Shown here: positions 1 to 9,760 of the stretch, in pieces
Layout: every line of letters starts with the position of its first letter
How positions within the stretch are numbered: position 1 is the stretch's first letter
Translations under genes and position numbers: made by a program
Source: Macrocystis pyrifera
Lineage: Eukaryota > Sar > Phaeophyceae > Laminariales > Laminariaceae
DNA length: 64,000 bases
Assembly: GCA_031763025.1 (NCBI GenBank)
Contig: JASSKH010000031.1
Coordinates: forward strand, 2,170,001-2,234,000
Direction of reading: 5' to 3'
The notes under the pieces: model-generated
What the model saw: only the letters and a program-made list of their open reading frames with translations
Told to the model about the DNA's origin: nothing
Database searches by the model: none

Positions 1-362
1 GTGTTTTGGCATACCTGAAAAAAAAAATGCGATTACGACGGCTGGAATTTACGTGTGTTTCGTCGAAAAGTACATCACTCGGGAGACTTGCATGTTTTGG
101 CGAATCTGAAAAAAAAATGCGGTTACGACGACTAGAATTTACGTATGTCTCGTCAAAAAAATCATAACTCAGGGGACCTGCGTATTTTGGCAAATCGGAA
201 AAAAAGTGCGATTAGGACGACTAGAATTTACGTATGTTTCGTCAAAAATTTCATCACTCAGGGGACCTGCGTATTTTGGCAGATCTGAAAAAAAAATGCG
301 ATTAGCACAACCAGAATTTACGTATGGTTCGTCAAAAAATTCATCACTCAGAGGACCTGCGT
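1..362. repeat. about 90-bp tandem repeat, 4 units
   Basis: The word TTTTGGC recurs at about 4, 95, 185 and 274, giving spacings of 89-91 bp. Each unit carries an A-rich stretch followed by AGAATTTACGTATG and TCATCACTC. On the minus strand the last units encode the C-terminal repeats of the ORF at 169-1086. The array continues to the left edge, so its full length is not visible. Confidence 0.85.
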
Positions 363-1086
363 CCAAAAATATACTCTCCTTGCGAAGTGAAAAGCAGAGA
401 GAGTAGTATTTTGCGAAGGCGTCCGATGAGTCATTGGTGCAAAATATGCTCTCTAAAACGTCACGCTCGTGAGGTTCCACTAAGTTGGTGAGGGAGGCGG
501 GGGCACTGCGTTCAGGGTTTTTCTGTGACGCGGTACGTACGAGGTCCAGATAATTTTCAAGCTCATCAGGGCTTAACGAAGACCAATGAACTGCGTGCTC
601 TGTCTGAGGGAAATCGGACAAAAATGTAGCATCATCAAACTGTGCGTTGTCCAACTCATCATTCGTGGACGGAGCGACTACGTCCGTGGGTGGAAGCGGG
701 TGAGGTAACTGCAACCTGTCCCTTACACGCGCAAAATGACTGTGGTGTGGAGAACGAGGTGCCGGGTGTTCGCAAAAAGTTTTATACAAGGCCTCATCGC
801 GAGGATATGTTATATGAAAATCGTATGGGCTACAAGCGTCGGTCGGCTCTGTGGGGGTGTACGACTGAGATTTTCTTGTCTTCAGCCGTGATAGTTGGTG
901 TGAGTAAGCGTTTAACGCAGCGATAGTCGCTGTCGGTGTCGACATGAGCTTATTTGCATCAGCAACAGAGATGTGCTTTTCAGCGACGTCTGGTTCGTCG
1001 TCGAAATCCAAACTATAAATAGCTTCATGAAAAAGGATGATCTGAGGTGAGATCACCACGGAAAGCTCGTCAGACCGGTCGACCAT
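169..1086 (-). CDS. hypothetical protein with C-terminal 30-residue tandem repeats
   Basis: A 305-residue ORF whose family I do not recognise. The first 230 residues are Asp/Glu/Ser/Pro-rich with no evident membrane segment or signal peptide. The C-terminus contains two near-identical units built on AGPLSDE(F/I)FDE and YVNS, encoded by the 90-bp tandem repeat. The repeat coding in phase over 30 codons and the long open frame argue for a real gene. The 89-91-bp spacing of outer units would break the frame, which may be why the protein stops at 169 while the DNA repeat runs on. The start is the first ATG and upstream context is not informative. No neighbouring gene shares its strand nearby. Confidence 0.45.
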   Translation of the reverse strand: MVDRSDELSVVISPQIILFHEAIYSLDFDDEPDVAEKHISVADANKLMSTPTATIAALNAYSHQLSRLKTRKSQSYTPTEPTDACSPYDFHITYPRDEALYKTFCEHPAPRSPHHSHFARVRDRLQLPHPLPPTDVVAPSTNDELDNAQFDDATFLSDFPQTEHAVHWSSLSPDELENYLDLVRTASQKNPERSAPASLTNLVEPHERDVLESIFCTNDSSDAFAKYYSLCFSLRKESIFLDAGPLSDEFFDEPYVNSGCANRIFFSDLPKYAGPLSDEIFDETYVNSSRPNRTFFPICQNTQVP

Positions 1087-2240
1087 TAGAAACGCGCGGA
1101 CGCGAAGGCGGAAGTTATTGCACAGGCGCAGGCGTGCGCGCTACGGCGGTCGTCTCTAGAAGCGGGCGCAACGCGCGCGTTGCGTTACGGCGCAGTGCCA
1201 CCCAATGGAGAACACGAACGCTGGTAGACAGAAAGACAAAGACAGAAAAAAAAAAGGAAGAAAGACAAGGTACTCTAAAATGCAGTGACTCGACTCATGC
1301 CAAAACAAAAAAAAGGAGGAAGGCTCACACCTAAAGGCAGAGGATGGCTCGAAGAACAGGTCGAAGCGGTGGCCACGAGCAGAGATATAGTCCGTAAGAC
1401 GCCGCCAAGTGTGATGTGGGAGAGCAGTAAGGGTTCCAAGGGATGATGATCCACAGAAGAAGTGTGACACAGGTGTCTGTGCTTGGTCAAACTCAGACCT
1501 AGTTCTTATTGGAGTTCTCGTATTTTATTGGTGCGAAGCTTGCTCAAAAGGGGCAAGTGAGAAGAGTGAGAAGGGAGGGGGGGGGAAGCAGATGCTTTTT
1601 GAAGCCAGAAGTATCATCTGGCTTCAACCGGCTATAATCTACTGGCAAGGGTGCATGCTATATCCTCAACTTCAATAGTGCAGCACCCCGTAAGGGTGCA
1701 TGCGTTACCCTCGACTTCAACAGTATAACACCTCGTAGAACCTGACGAACATACCACGTGCGTACATCTCTGTCTCCTCGGCTACTCAGCTGCTAGTCTG
1801 CGTATCATGTCCGCGAATACAAATATCTTAATCCAGACGGGATACGTACGTGTACGAGGAATACTAGCACTGCGTACCGGATACTACAACTACGAAATAT
1901 CTTATTCCAGACGGTAGAAGGGATACGTGTACGGAAGAATACTAACCTGCGCACCGGTATTACAAATACAAGATATCTTATTCCAGACGGTAAAAGGAAT
2001 GAGATCCAATTACTAGAATAATATCTAACGGTCCCTACTGCTGGTTGGTCTATATACTATAAAGCAGGGTACTCTATCACAAAACATAATAAAAATAAAG
2101 CTTATTTAGTCGCATATGCTGATATTAAACCACTCAATAACTACTTTGCATACCATCTGATCAAAAAAACAAAAACGTGATATTTGTCCTATTGGATACA
2201 ACCAAGGTGGGTATTTATGTATTATATGGAATAATTCGGT
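1087..2240. other. non-coding stretch with two short tandem repeats
   Basis: I see no convincing gene. Two units of about 52 bp built on AGGGTGCATGC occur near 1648-1750. About 2.4 units of about 76 bp built on ATATCTTATTCCAGACGG occur near 1822-2000. From about 2040 onward the sequence becomes AT-rich and merges into the virus-like gene island. Confidence 0.6.
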
Positions 2241-2260
2241 ACACATTAGTATGGTAACTG

Positions 2261-2739
2261 ATGGTAATTGTACCACTGAAAATTGGAAAAAAAAAAATCA
2301 GTCGCACGCACGATAACCAACGTGCTGTGTGTTTTGAAAGTGAGCTAGAGACATGGGAACGAACTTATTGTTTCACGTGTACGGCCATGGTGTGCGATGC
2401 TTGTACACGGCATACATGCCCATGTTGTAGATCTACTACTCAACGCTATTCTATACAAAACTCACTATTCGAACTTTGTTATGAAGAGGTATATTCTCAT
2501 GACACTCAGAAGAAACATTATGCCGATTATCTAATAAAAATGGAATCCGAATTGGGGCCGTTATAGAAAATTATACCGAATATAAAAAATATATATTTCG
2601 AAAAAATTATACCGAAGAAATATCATATATTTCGAAATATTTGAAAAAAGTTGATCACCCACATATGGTCACTCTACAGATGCCAACCAGACATGGACAA
2701 GTTTTCACAGGAAACTATGGAAAATTCAAAGATGAGTAA
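2261..2739 (+). pseudogene. small RING-like zinc-binding protein, frame-broken
   Basis: The open frame 2261-2566 encodes YCFTCTAMVCDACTRHTCPCC, four closely spaced Cys pairs or near-pairs with a His, in the style of a RING or treble-clef zinc finger. It stops at 2564-2566. The +2 frame is open from about 2549 and runs on to 2739 with no stop, reading naturally as the continuation, so one indel near GGGGCCG (about 2553) probably split a protein of about 155 residues. The start is uncertain because an A9 run at about 2287 separates two alternative frames (ATG at 2249 or 2261). Its stop codon overlaps ATGAGTAA, the probable start of the next gene, a compact virus-like arrangement. Small RING proteins in giant viruses are often E3 ubiquitin ligases; that function is inference only. 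Confidence 0.5.
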
Positions 2740-3249
2740 AAAAAAAGTCAAGTCACAATCAAGTATGGACTAAAACAATTCAGTCATTTCAGTACATTCG
2801 AGGAGTATCGTGAATGGTATCATGCTTATAAGCAGTATTGTGATAAAAACAGTGTACCATTCTGTATATATGAATGGTATAGGAGCGATATACCTACTTG
2901 TTTTTACGCTGACATAGAAGGTCTCACACCATATGAATCGGCTTCACCAGAAGAACTTGCTAAATACAGAAAGAAACTGAAGGATACATTTAAACGTGTC
3001 TATGGTGAAATGGGTGGGAGTACGAGTGACCTAGTATTCATCTCTGATCATCGCGAGTCGAACAAAGAAGGTGTACGCAGTTATAAAACATCGTACCACG
3101 TTTTAGGTAATGGCGAGATATTCTTAGACCTGGACAGAAAAGGTTCCGTGCACAGATTCGCTTATGAATTATCTAAAAAACTCACAAAAGAAACTGAGAA
3201 ACTCAATACACCAATCAAATTTGAACCGAATAAACGTTCAGTTCAGTAA
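2733..3249 (+). pseudogene. primase-polymerase (AEP) domain, N-terminal part, broken
   Basis: ATG at 2733 opens MSKKKVKSQS but runs into a stop. The coding frame seen downstream is open from 2740, so an indel in the A-run at 2738-2746 probably separates them. This frame shows archaeo-eukaryotic primase signatures: CFYADIEG near 2902 (metal-binding D-x-E), KTSYHV near 3083 (S-x-H type motif II), and a third motif that falls in the next ORF. The frame ends at 3247-3249 because of a 5-bp tandem duplication (GTTCA twice at about 3236-3245). Role by family: a primase-polymerase that primes viral or mobile-element DNA replication. It was clearly one polypeptide with the helicase ORF that follows. 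Confidence 0.65.
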
Positions 3250-3260
3250 TCGACCTTGCG

Positions 3261-5918
3261 GTGTATAATTCGGGTCGTGCTTTTAGGACTATAAATTCGT
3301 CAAAGTCAGAAGAAGAATGTCTACCTGGATTTGTAGTGTGCGAAGAGAACCCAAATATTCCTTTCTCAGAATGTATGGCTATAAAGGATATACCACGTGC
3401 CGATTTTTGTGACTACAATTTCATAGATCACAAATACAACATACCTGGGACGCATAATACACTAAAACGTAAATATGCGAATACACGTACTACTGTTCAA
3501 TATGATATACCGGCTACACATGCTCCATATGTTAAACGTTTTATAGAACATAACGCGGAAGAGGGTCACTCGTGTGACATAGCGACACACACGTATAAAA
3601 CACATGACAATGAAGGCGTTATGACGTACGAATTCCATGCCAAAGGAGTAGGCCGACACTGTTTTACATGTAACAGAACCCACGACTCCAACAACGCTTT
3701 CATAACAGTTACGAACGACACATTTCATTACAGGTGCCCGATGGCGGCATCAGATGGGCATGGTCTTGAAATATCTATGAATCCATCAGACACAGTAGCA
3801 CACGAAGACACACTCGACGTTCTCAGGGTGCCTGATTTTACAGATTGTATGGATAAATGTATATACATTGTTGCTGGAATGTGTACTGGAAAAACATATC
3901 AAGCAGAGGAGTTCATTAAAGTTCATCCTGAATTGTCGGTTGTTGCTATATGTCCACGCAAAAGCATGTGCTACAGTTTATGCAAACGGTTCGAGTACTT
4001 GGGATTTGAAATCTACACATCAAATACCAGTGCTCGTCGTCTTGTTATCGAATACGAATCCCGAAATCGGATCTCAATGTCATATGATACAGTCTACATA
4101 GATGAAATAAGAAGTGTATTAACATCTAGTGTATGCTACATCACTAATGGTCATAACATGTCTCATCACATGAACACATTACTTGAAATATGCAGGAAAT
4201 CAAAACATACACTGCCTATGGATGCCGATAGCGACCTGGATTCAGCTGTTTCAACATTCAGAGACGAAGTATTCAATAAAGAAGACGTACATACGATCCG
4301 TTTAGAAAAGCCATACATGAAGCGTAACTTTATATTCAAAGATAGTACCGAAACATATGACAAAATGTATGCTGATATATTGGAGGGACATCGTGTAGTG
4401 GCATGCTTTGGGTCAGCTAAGGTCTTGAAGGCAACAATCAAACATCTCGAGACTATTATGCCTAAAGAAGAGATAGCTGGGTACCATTCAGAATGTGAAA
4501 TTAAAGATGAACTGTACGATGTGATGAGTTCATGGACAAAATACAAGTTCATTGGTTATACTAGTACTATAACTGTTTCACTTGATTTTACAGATGACGT
4601 ACATCGTGTATTTGTGTTTCCGAATAGGCTGTCATCGTGTCCACGCGAGATGCTACAATCAGCTGGTAGAGCCCGTAATGTTACAACGAACGAAGTTTAT
4701 GTTGAAGTAAGTAAGACACAGTTTCACCAACCTCTTGACACACGTTACAATTTTGCATATGATGCTAAAAAAGAACTTGATTTTATTATAGACCCTAGAT
4801 CTGTTATAAATTCCCTCAATAAGAGAAAAGGTATCGACCTGGCATTACTAAATAGCGTAAACAAGGAACTTACACCTACAGGTATTAACTGGGTACCTTC
4901 CATAGTTACAAAGATATGGGCTATCGAACGAGCAGAACAATCCTTAAAATGTAGTAAATGGTACCCTCATTTTCTATGGATACTTAAGAAAAAACAATAT
5001 GGAATACAGTATGAACCTATCCCCGACAAGGGTCAAGCCACTGGTGTACCGCAAAAAATCAAAGACCTTAAACGAGAAATCAAGGACCAAGATATAGAAT
5101 TTATGGACAATCTAGATGCTTTATGCCTTGACGAAGGATGGGCACAGCGTATGAAACATGGTCAGATAAGAGACACATTAACAAAGGAGGAACATATGGC
5201 GTTACGGAAATACGACGTACAGAGATACTTCAATGTACCAGTGGATGGAAAGGATGTAGAATTTTTCGAAAAACACAAAAAAGCAATACTATATGTTATA
5301 CTATCAAAAGATATTACAGACAGTCAGAAACTAAGATCCCATATTAAAACACTATCAGATATACGCGATAATTCCCTCGAAGATTTCATGAGACAGGATT
5401 ATATAGCAGTACCAGCCATAATTGACTTATTGAAGATGATTGGTTACAAAGACAAGGACGACTATGAAACACAGATATGCCTCACAGATATAGATATCGA
5501 GACGGGTGATATTAAGACACAGATAGACACTATTAAGAAACTTACTTGTGGTGTTAGGACAGAGGGCAAAAAACTATCTGGTATATTATCAAATTGGCTC
5601 ATAAAGTATATGGGTATTAGTCTATCTTTTACCGCTACAGGAAATAAAAACAATAGGAAACTTCTACACACTCTTACACCATCGTACGATATTATGCGTT
5701 TCTGTGAAAAACCAAACGACATATATTATAACTACTGTAACAATAGTAAGAACACTAACAATATAATCATTAAAGAGGAACCAGAAACTACTAGTACTAT
5801 ACCAGATAGTGTTGCAATCGAAAATATTGTAACATCATACTTCGAACTAATTATTGGTCACGACCCAAATATCCCGTACCCCCAAATGCCGCATAAAGAA
5901 GAGGACAAAAACTATTGA
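3261..5918 (+). CDS. SF2 helicase of herpes-origin-binding type, with end of primase domain
   Basis: An 885-residue open frame using a non-ATG first codon; it is really the continuation of the primase reading frame, open from about 3240. The first 30 residues hold primase motif III (the hydrophobic-Asp site just before VYNSGRAFRT). Residues 134-160 form a Cys/His cluster (CFTCNRTHDS ... HYRC), a zinc element common after such primases. Then come Walker A GMCTGKT (about 205-211), a DEIR box (about 279-282) and motif VI QSAGRARN (about 467-474). This order matches replicative primase plus origin-binding-protein-type helicases of large DNA viruses and related integrated elements. The C-terminal 400 residues are not recognised. 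AT-rich codon use differs from the GC-rich surroundings. A strong hairpin follows the stop. Confidence 0.75.
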   Translation: MYNSGRAFRTINSSKSEEECLPGFVVCEENPNIPFSECMAIKDIPRADFCDYNFIDHKYNIPGTHNTLKRKYANTRTTVQYDIPATHAPYVKRFIEHNAEEGHSCDIATHTYKTHDNEGVMTYEFHAKGVGRHCFTCNRTHDSNNAFITVTNDTFHYRCPMAASDGHGLEISMNPSDTVAHEDTLDVLRVPDFTDCMDKCIYIVAGMCTGKTYQAEEFIKVHPELSVVAICPRKSMCYSLCKRFEYLGFEIYTSNTSARRLVIEYESRNRISMSYDTVYIDEIRSVLTSSVCYITNGHNMSHHMNTLLEICRKSKHTLPMDADSDLDSAVSTFRDEVFNKEDVHTIRLEKPYMKRNFIFKDSTETYDKMYADILEGHRVVACFGSAKVLKATIKHLETIMPKEEIAGYHSECEIKDELYDVMSSWTKYKFIGYTSTITVSLDFTDDVHRVFVFPNRLSSCPREMLQSAGRARNVTTNEVYVEVSKTQFHQPLDTRYNFAYDAKKELDFIIDPRSVINSLNKRKGIDLALLNSVNKELTPTGINWVPSIVTKIWAIERAEQSLKCSKWYPHFLWILKKKQYGIQYEPIPDKGQATGVPQKIKDLKREIKDQDIEFMDNLDALCLDEGWAQRMKHGQIRDTLTKEEHMALRKYDVQRYFNVPVDGKDVEFFEKHKKAILYVILSKDITDSQKLRSHIKTLSDIRDNSLEDFMRQDYIAVPAIIDLLKMIGYKDKDDYETQICLTDIDIETGDIKTQIDTIKKLTCGVRTEGKKLSGILSNWLIKYMGISLSFTATGNKNNRKLLHTLTPSYDIMRFCEKPNDIYYNYCNNSKNTNNIIIKEEPETTSTIPDSVAIENIVTSYFELIIGHDPNIPYPQMPHKEEDKNY

Positions 5919-5928
5919 ATTCTAATAT

Positions 5929-5989
5929 GGGTCATATTTTGCCGCATAAAGATAACTGTTAGTAGATAAAATGCGGCAAAATGTGACCC
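5929..5989 (+). terminator. 19-bp-arm hairpin beyond the helicase stop
   Basis: Arms 5929-5947 (GGGTCATATTTTGCCGCAT) and 5971-5989 are complementary at 18 of 19 positions, with a 23-nt loop. It lies 10 bp after the stop codon. In mimivirus-like giant viruses, transcript 3' ends form at such palindromes. The same role here is inference from position. Confidence 0.6.
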
Positions 5990-5999
5990 CGGGGACGTT

Positions 6000-6305
6000 T
6001 AAGTTTCATCCCCTGTTCCCCCCAGAGGACGGTCTAAGATAGCTATTAGTAGATAAAATGGCCCAAATTAGGGTAGGGTACCCCAAGACCGAGACCAAGA
6101 CCGAGACCAAGACCAAGACCAAGACCAAGACCAAGACCAAGACCAAGACCCAAAAACAAAAGCTATCACTCTGTGTTTTTCAACACAAAAACTCGGTGTC
6201 TTTCGATACCACCCCTATCAGCAAAGAAAACGTGTTCGTGTGAAGTTTATTTTGATTTTTGAGTGATATATGTAACAGTGTTTTATTTGGATTGTATTGT
6301 ATATA
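6000..6305 (+). other. intergenic and 5' leader, with CCAAGA hexamer repeat
   Basis: About 11 copies of CCAAGA/CCGAGA lie at 6085-6152. The phrase TTAGTAGATAAAATG occurs both in the hairpin loop/right arm (about 5960) and again at about 6046. The AT-rich sequence 6240-6305 is the likely promoter and leader of the EsV-1-7 gene, whose ATG is at 6306. Confidence 0.5.
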
Positions 6306-6364
6306 ATGCCTATATTATGTGTATTTCCAGGATGTGGTACACAATCGTCATTTGCACCGAGAGG

Positions 6365-9300
6365 CATGGTTGAGTTTTTCACTGCGGCTATTATTGATGC
6401 GGTCGAAAAAGAGGTACCACCCCCTCCACGTCGCCACCGCAGACATGGATGGTGTGAGTCTGCCGAAACCGTGACCGCATTCATATTAGCATGGACAGCG
6501 AGGGAGGATGCACGGCAATTCTTGCGTGCCCACCCCCAGGATAGAACCGCGTGGAAGACACTGAGATCTGCGTGTGCGAACCTGCAGAAGGTGATTGCCG
6601 CAGGACTGCATGCGTACTTCGAAGCGTACCTCGCTGAAACCGAACGACTACTAGCGAACAACGACCAGAGAGGCTTTTACAAGCACCTTAAGAGTACGGT
6701 AGGATTGGAAGGGACTAAAGCGAGAAGCGAACAGTTTATTAGGGACGAGGATGGCACGCTGTTGCGGGATAAGGTGCGAATTCGTGAACGGTGGGGGAGG
6801 TTTTACCACAAACTTTTGAACACGAAATCGCTTAAACTCGATTCCACGATCATCGACCTCTTGCCACCACGACCGCTTAAACTGTCGCTCGGAGATGATC
6901 CATCCATGGACGAGATGACGGAAGCACTTAAGGGGATGTCAAACTGGAAAGCTGTCGGGCCAGATGGTCTCCCGGCCGAACTCCTGAAAATCGACCACCC
7001 CGCATTCGCCCAGTGCTTTCACAACATCCTTGTCAATGTTTGGGTAACAGGAGAAGTCCCCCAGCAATGGAAAGACGCGATCATCAAGGTCCTTCACAAA
7101 AAGAAGGACCGAACTGATTGAGAGGGATTTCGCTGGTTGCCCACGCAGGCAAAGTCTTGTTGAAAATCGTCGCGTCGCGCCTCAGCAACTACTGCGAGAC
7201 CGAGGAATTACTCCCGGAGGAACAGTGCGGCTTCCGCCCCGCACGATCAACGATTGATATGTTGTTCGTCGTGCGCCGGTTGCAAGAGCTTGGAAGACAG
7301 AGGAAAATCCCCCTGTACTTGTGCTTCATCAATCTGCAGAAAGTATACGACTCTGTCGACCGAGAGCTGTTATGGGAAGTACTCACACGTTTTGGCGTAC
7401 CAACCAAGATGCAGAGAATTATCCGTAATTTCCACGATGGCATGCGGGCTCGCGTGCGTACGGATGACGGCGAGCACTCGGAATGGTTTGATGTCACGCA
7501 GGGGCTGCGGCAAGGCTGTGTGCTGTCACCGTTACTGTTCAACGTATTTTTCGCTGCTGCGTTGCACGTCGTACTAGTACGCTTTAGCCATGACGAAGCA
7601 ATCGTAAGGGATTTGGTCCAACTTAGTGATGCTGGAGTAGTCGGGACGAAGGAGCAGGAGCCGTTGGCGTACGTGCGAAGGGCTGTATGGGGCATGTTGT
7701 ACGCCGATGACGCAGGGATTGTCTCGAAGTCGGCTGAAGGGCTCGCGAAAATGATGACAGTCATCGTGACTGTCTTCGAAGCAGCAGGCCTTACGGTGTC
7801 GGAAAAGAAGACAGAGACTATGCTTCTACAAACGCCAGACCAGAAAACCCTCGCACCACCGCTCGTTATCGAAGCAGCAGGCCAGAGGTATAAGCAGACG
7901 GCCCAGTTCTTGTACCTAGGCGGCGTTATCCACGAAAATGCTGACCTCTCGCTCGAAATCGACCGACGGATCCGTCTCATGCGAGCATGCCTCAAACGGT
8001 TCGGCCCGGAGCTGTATGATAGGACGACCGCCCCCCTTAGCCTGAAAGTCCGAATGCTGAAGGCCGAGGTGATTGAGACCCTGCTCTACGGGTGTGTGAC
8101 GTGGACCCTCAGAGCGGAACACTTTGCCAAGCTTCGAACGGCTCACCACCAAGTCCTGTTGCGAGCCATTGGCTTCCAACGCCGACTTCGTACTGACCAT
8201 GCCACCCTCTCGTACGCGAAGGCCCTCAAGATGACACGTTGCGAGAGCATCGAAACGACCATCCGCAAACGGCGTCTCTTCTTCGCGGGGGGGGTGGCAC
8301 GGCAAAGCAAGGATCGATTACCCAGCCGGGTGATGTTCGGGACGATTGCTGGTGGGGAGAACCCGAGACCTGGCGGCCAGGTCAAGACTTGGCATAGATG
8401 CGTAGTCGAAGACCTTAGGGAGTTCCGCGCCACCGAAGGGTCAACGGAACTTGCTCCCTTGGTGTTTGGAGTTGAGACCGCACTGTGGCCCACTGCTGCA
8501 AAAGAGGCGGGGAAGTGGTACCGGGGGATCCTGGAAGCAGCCGAACGGTTCATGGTGAGGTGGCACGAGGCTGAGGCTGAGCTGAGCAGGCAGCGCCGCG
8601 CATCCGCCGTGGGTGGTGTCCAAGGGAATGGGGGGAGGAGGGGCAACAAGAGGAGTAGCAGAAAACCCGACCAAGGGAATGCGGAGAGGGGGGGGAAGAG
8701 GAGTAGCAGGGGAACTGCAGTGGACGAAAGTAGGAAGGAGATAGCAGATAGGGTAGCCAGGTACCGGGCAGACTAAGAAGTAGAACATGCCTATACTACT
8801 CGTACCACCAACTGGTGCAGCTGGTTCGAACGTGGTCTTCCTTTGTCTTCCTGTTGTTTTTGTTTATTTTTATTTCATTTTATTGTCTTGTTTGCGGTGA
8901 CCCTATGTGATTTTCATTTCTCTTCCTTTCTCCGATTGATAAGCCTTATTGAAGGAGTCGTGTGGCGTGGGTGGATGACGAGCCTGCTCTGCTTGTTTCG
9001 TACTGTCTGACGCCGAGGGGCCGGGCATAGTTGACGAACGCTGGACGATGGTGGCAGACAGGGTAGCAAGGTACCAGGCGGGCCAGCAGGGAGACCCTGG
9101 CTGTGCTACTTGTACCATAAACTGCTGCCGCTACCTGGAGCATGCCTTGTGCTTTGTTTGGTTTGACTGTTATTTTTACCTTGGTTCTTAGTCTTACTCT
9201 GTTGACGACTAGTGGTGTTTTCTTCTTTTTCTTTTTTTTTTTCCAGCTCGTTCTTTTCAAGTGTCTGCCACGTCCCCTACGTGGGGGTACGATGGTTTGT

Positions 9301-9643
9301 TGCTATACTGAAGTATATACATATACCAGGTATATTTTAGTTTCTTTTTTTGTTTCTTTTCTCTTTCGAATTGTCTTTGTTTTTGTTTTTGTTTTTTCTC
9401 TTTGTTTCGTTTTTGTTTCTCTAGGTCATGGAATGTGTATGTCGTGCCTGTCGCACGCAGTATGATGACATGGCACTGCATTACATACGTGGCAACGTAG
9501 TATCTCTGTGGCGTAGCTTTGTGACCACAGAACTTGTATCTCTCTAGGTTTGAAGAATCGGCATGAACACTGGTTGTGCTGGATGTCGACGCGTAGAAAG
9601 AACGGTTTAATGTGAAGAAAACAACAACAACAACAACAACAAC
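6365..9643 (+). mobile_element. non-LTR retrotransposon copy A
   Basis: A 3.28-kb element encoding a reverse transcriptase and ending in an (ACA)n tail at about 9620-9643. It is flanked by a 5-bp direct repeat AGAGG at 6360-6364 and 9644-9648, read as the target-site duplication. It carries 64 bp at its 5' end absent from copies B and C, including an ATG at 6366 that by chance is in frame with the interrupted host gene. There are no LTRs, and no AP or REL-type endonuclease was recognised. The 3' region (8777-9620) is non-coding and highly conserved with copies B and C. Confidence 0.88.
6366..8776 (+). pseudogene. reverse transcriptase ORF of copy A, inactive
   Basis: Two frames, 6366-7121 and 7118-8776, are parts of one protein of about 800 residues split by a 10-bp deletion (CAACAACTAC missing after 7117, compared with copy C). 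Motifs in order: [57 protein letters not shown] and YADD (about 7699). In motif A the catalytic Asp is Asn (FIN instead of FID in copy C), so this copy should be catalytically dead even with the frame intact. A Cys/His-poor thumb and connection region with [15 protein letters not shown] follows, then a basic, Ser/Arg-rich tail. The clade is not assigned. Confidence 0.85.
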
Positions 9644-9760
9644 AGAGGACAAAAGAAACTACGATGTGGGAAACATAAAATACCACTTCTTGATATTAAT
9701 GTAAGAACAAAACGTGCGAGGTTGATGGGTGTGACACAGAACCATGTTTCGCACCACCTG

